From Streptomyces roseifaciens (lineage in GTDB: Bacteria; Actinomycetota; Actinomycetes; Streptomycetales; Streptomycetaceae), in the NCBI RefSeq assembly GCF_001445655.1, contig NZ_LNBE01000001.1, positions 125,811-189,810 of the forward strand: a DNA stretch of 64,000 bases, read 5' to 3'. Positions within the stretch are counted from its first letter, which is position 1; each line of letters opens with the position of its first letter. Below the pieces are notes generated by a model, which did not search any database, was not told the DNA's origin, and worked only from the letters and a program-made list of their open reading frames with translations. The position numbers were made by a program, and so were the translations under genes. This document shows positions 61,920-64,000 of the stretch, piece after piece.

Positions 61920-62601
61920 GGGTCGGCTTCCTGCCGGTGGTGAGGTGGCGGGTCAGGAGGGAGGCGGTGAACAAGGCGAAGGCGGCCAGGAGCATCTGGC
62001 CCGGGAAGAGGAGCCGGGCGGCCAGAGCGCTGAGCAGGGCGAGCGCGGGGGTGGGCAGGTCGCCGCGCAGGTCCCGGACGGCGTCGAGGGCGAGGACCGC
62101 GAACATGGCGGTGAGGGCGAAGTCCAGGCCGGTGACACCGTCGGGGATGAGGGAGCCGAGCAGGGCTCCGGCCACTGCGCTGCCCGCCCAGTACAGGTGC
62201 AGGAAGAGCTGCAGCTACAGAATGCGCCGGCTGGGCCAGGCGCGGGCCTGCTTCCCGGTGGTCAGCGCGTACGCCTCGTCGCACAGGGCGAAGGTGGCGT
62301 ACGTCTTGCCGAGGCGGCCGGATATGCGGTGCAGGGGGAAGGACAGCGCGTAGAAGACGTGCCGGACGTTCACCATGAACGCGGACAGCGCGACGGCCGT
62401 CAGTGGGGCCGCGGCCGTGACCATGCCGATGAGCAGGAACTCGAACGATCCGCCGAAGGCGAGCGTCGCGGACAGCCCCGCCCACCACCAGTCCAGGCCC
62501 GACTGGGTCACGAGTGCTCCGAAGGCGAGGCCGAGCGGGACGAATCCCAGGCCGGCGCCCGCAGAGTCGTTGAGCGCCGCACGCGCCGAGTTTCGCCGCA
62601 T
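61912..62601 (-). pseudogene. azlC: azlC, interrupted by an in-frame TAG
   Basis: One reading frame covers the whole AzlC family length (about 230 codons) with GFVPLGLAFGALVTQSGL and FMVNVRHVFYALSFPLHR, then a TAG at 62215-62217, and resumes without a frame change in LQLFLHLYWAGSAVAGALLG and LLTRHLTTGRKP. The break is in the loop after a helix, so no reason for programmed read-through is apparent. The start codon at 62601 lies on the junction with an Lrp remnant, so its normal promoter region is also gone. Confidence 0.82.
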
Positions 62602-62749
62602 GTACGGGCGGCCCGACTACTTCATCCGCGTCGCCGTGGCCGATCACGCTGCTTACGAAGCCTCCCTCACCGGCAAGCTCAGCTGCTTGCCCGCCGTCCT
62701 CCGCCTCGAATCCCACCTGACCATGAAGGAGATCAAGACCAACCGGTAA
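62600..62749 (+). pseudogene. C-terminal remnant of an Lrp/AsnC-family regulator
   Basis: The frame reads YGRPDYFIRVAVADHAAYEA and then LTGKLSCLPAVLRLESHLTM to the stop. This is the end of the RAM/AsnC ligand domain (GxxDYxLxVxVxDxxAY). The DNA-binding half is absent and is replaced by the beginning of azlC on the other strand, so a deletion or inversion joined them. azlCD genes are often next to an Lrp regulator; the pair has been broken here. Confidence 0.78.
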
Positions 62750-62803
62750 GCGCGGCACGCGACAGCTCACGGTGATGCGCTCGGGAGTGCCTAAGCTTCG
62801 GCT

Positions 62804-63334
62804 GTGCACGACACCACTCATGGCATACGCATCAGACCGGGCAGCCTTGCCGACGCGCCGGCCATTTTGGACATGCTCGACTCCGCGGTGGTCTGGATGA
62901 ACGATCGCGGCAATACCGAGCAGTGGGGTACGACACCGTATTCGCAAAGGCCGGGCGGGGTGATGCGGGTCGAGCGGTACACAACCGAGAACGCCCCTTA
63001 CATCGCGGAGCTGGACGGGAGACCTGTCGGAGCTCTGGTGCTGGACTCCGGGCCAAGTCCGCAGATGCCGATCGCACCGGCCGAGGAACCCGAGCGGTAC
63101 GTCCGGCTGCTGCTCTCCGACCGACGGTACGCCGGCCTGGGCATCGGGGCGGCCCTGCTGGCCCGTGCTGCCGAGGAGACCCGGCGGGCCGGCGTGAAGC
63201 TGCTTCGGGTTGACTGCTGGGCGGGCGGCGGGGGTGAACTGGTCGCGTTCTACGAGCGGAACGGTTTCATCTCCACCGACCGGTTCCTGTCCGGAGCCTG
63301 GCCGGGACAGGTGCTGGCCCGGCGGGTCGGCTGA
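62804..63334 (+). CDS. GNAT-family N-acetyltransferase
   Basis: The 176-aa protein has IRIRPGSLADAPAILDMLD at the start and YAGLGIGAALLARAAEETRR (the acetyl-CoA pyrophosphate loop GLGIG) with LRVDCWAGGGELVAFYERNGF at the end, typical of GNAT enzymes. The GTG start follows a TAAGCT box by six bases, so it is probably leaderless. Substrate unknown. Confidence 0.9.
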   Translation: MHDTTHGIRIRPGSLADAPAILDMLDSAVVWMNDRGNTEQWGTTPYSQRPGGVMRVERYTTENAPYIAELDGRPVGALVLDSGPSPQMPIAPAEEPERYVRLLLSDRRYAGLGIGAALLARAAEETRRAGVKLLRVDCWAGGGGELVAFYERNGFISTDRFLSGAWPGQVLARRVG

Positions 63335-63510
63335 CGGCGCACAGGCGGGAAAACCTGCCGGGGTTCGGATGGCATGTCCGGGTGGCTACGGTCGCGGCCC
63401 GTGACACAGCAGTGCAGCGTTCAACTGGCTGGGAATGCCCTTGGTGTATGCCTGGCCGCAGCGGAAGGATCCCGGGTGTTGGCAGACCGTCCACGACCTG
63501 GGAGTTGCCC

Positions 63511-64000
63511 ATGAGTTCACGTGTGACACGTATCGCCATCGCTGCCGGTGCCGGCCTGCTCGTCCTGGCCGCAGGGAGCGCCACCACCGCGCAGGCCCGG
63601 ACGGAGCCTGTGTCCGGGGGCAGGACTTGCCTGGTCAACGTCGACACCAACAGCACCCGGTGCTTCGGCACCTTCCGTGAGGCCGTCGCCGCTTCCACGG
63701 AGGGACGGATCACCGACGCGCCCCTGTCCGGCAAGGACGCCGCGCGGGACCGGAAGCTGGTCGACAGACTCCGCGTGTCCTCCGCCGCGAGAGGGAACCT
63801 GAACGCCGAGCTCGCCATTCTCTACGAGCACTGGAACTTCGGCGGCACGTCGATCATTCTCAACGGCGGCGCATGCCAGAGCGGCAACGGCCGGGACTAC
63901 GCGGGCGAGTTCACCGATTGGGCGGACAGCATCAGCTCGGTCATCCCCGTCGCCTGCTGGATCGAACTCTGGGCCGACCCCCACCAGACCGGTACGCACC
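63511..64000 (+). CDS. Secreted protein resembling peptidase inhibitor I36 / beta-gamma-crystallin, cut off by window edge
   Basis: The ATG has GGGAG upstream. A Sec signal (residues 1-30: RIAIAAGAGLLVLAAGSATT ending AQA) leads to a mature part with cysteines (RTCLV, TRCFG, GACQS, VACW) and the segment ILYEHWNFGGTSIILNGGAC, which has the Tyr-x-x-x-x-Phe-x-Gly pattern of crystallin Greek-key motifs and of Streptomyces metalloprotease inhibitors (I36). It runs past the right end of the window. About 160 residues are visible. Confidence 0.8.
   Translation, partial: MSSRVTRIAIAAGAGLLVLAAGSATTAQARTEPVSGGRTCLVNVDTNSTRCFGTFREAVAASTEGRITDAPLSGKDAARDRKLVDRLRVSSAARGNLNAELAILYEHWNFGGTSIILNGGACQSGNGRDYAGEFTDWADSISSVIPVACWIELWADPHQTGTH

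Overview
This window looks like chromosomal DNA from a Streptomyces-type actinomycete. Base composition is very high GC with strong third-position GC. GTG and TTG starts are common, several genes appear leaderless (a -10 box six or seven bases before the start codon), and the families present (paralogous secreted S33 peptidases, FHA plus Ser/Thr kinase, ArsR-MFS, Ro60 with Y RNAs) are typical of that group. I see no phage integrase, insertion sequence, rRNA, CRISPR array or canonical tRNA gene.

Layout. 1-11.2 kb holds secreted hydrolases and signalling: a truncated S33 peptidase, an alginate-lyase-like protein, an HxlR/oxidoreductase divergent pair, an FHA protein with a transmembrane kinase, a Tat esterase, and a secreted NucB-type nuclease followed by a small cytosolic protein. 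11.4-18.9 kb is a carbohydrate or polyol locus: two FGGY kinases, a histidine phosphatase and a 2-hydroxyacid dehydrogenase in one operon, a divergent DeoR regulator and a polyol-permease-type MFS carrier. Related palindromes lie in front of the divergent promoters and in front of the carrier. 19-22.8 kb has a second S33 peptidase and a two-component system.

22.9-35.2 kb is a four-gene operon of large proteins of unknown function (461, 1212, 785 and 1614 aa) with no signal peptides. One resembles a tail fibre in layout and one ends in a beta-propeller. 35.6-43.5 kb carries small unknowns, a serine hydrolase, an ATP-grasp protein, a lipoprotein, a GNAT enzyme and signal peptidase I. 43.7-46.8 kb is a compact cyclodipeptide cluster (2OG oxygenase, cyclodipeptide synthase, MFS exporter). 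47-56.4 kb is mixed accessory genes including AlkD-like repair, a GH25 muramidase, a flavin monooxygenase/TetR pair, and an ArsR/MFS operon controlled by two palindromes.

56.67-57.70 kb encodes a 39-residue acidic peptide followed directly by a PIMT-like O-methyltransferase, a layout seen in imiditide-type RiPPs. 57.75-59.74 kb has three tandem Y RNA-like elements (two with a circularly permuted tRNA mimic, one miniature) directly upstream of a Ro60/TROVE gene. The right end has a LysR/SDR pair, a decayed azlC-azlD/Lrp locus, a GNAT enzyme and a truncated secreted protein. The most unusual systems are the four-gene giant operon, the triple Y RNA-Ro60 locus, the peptide-PIMT pair and the cyclodipeptide cluster.
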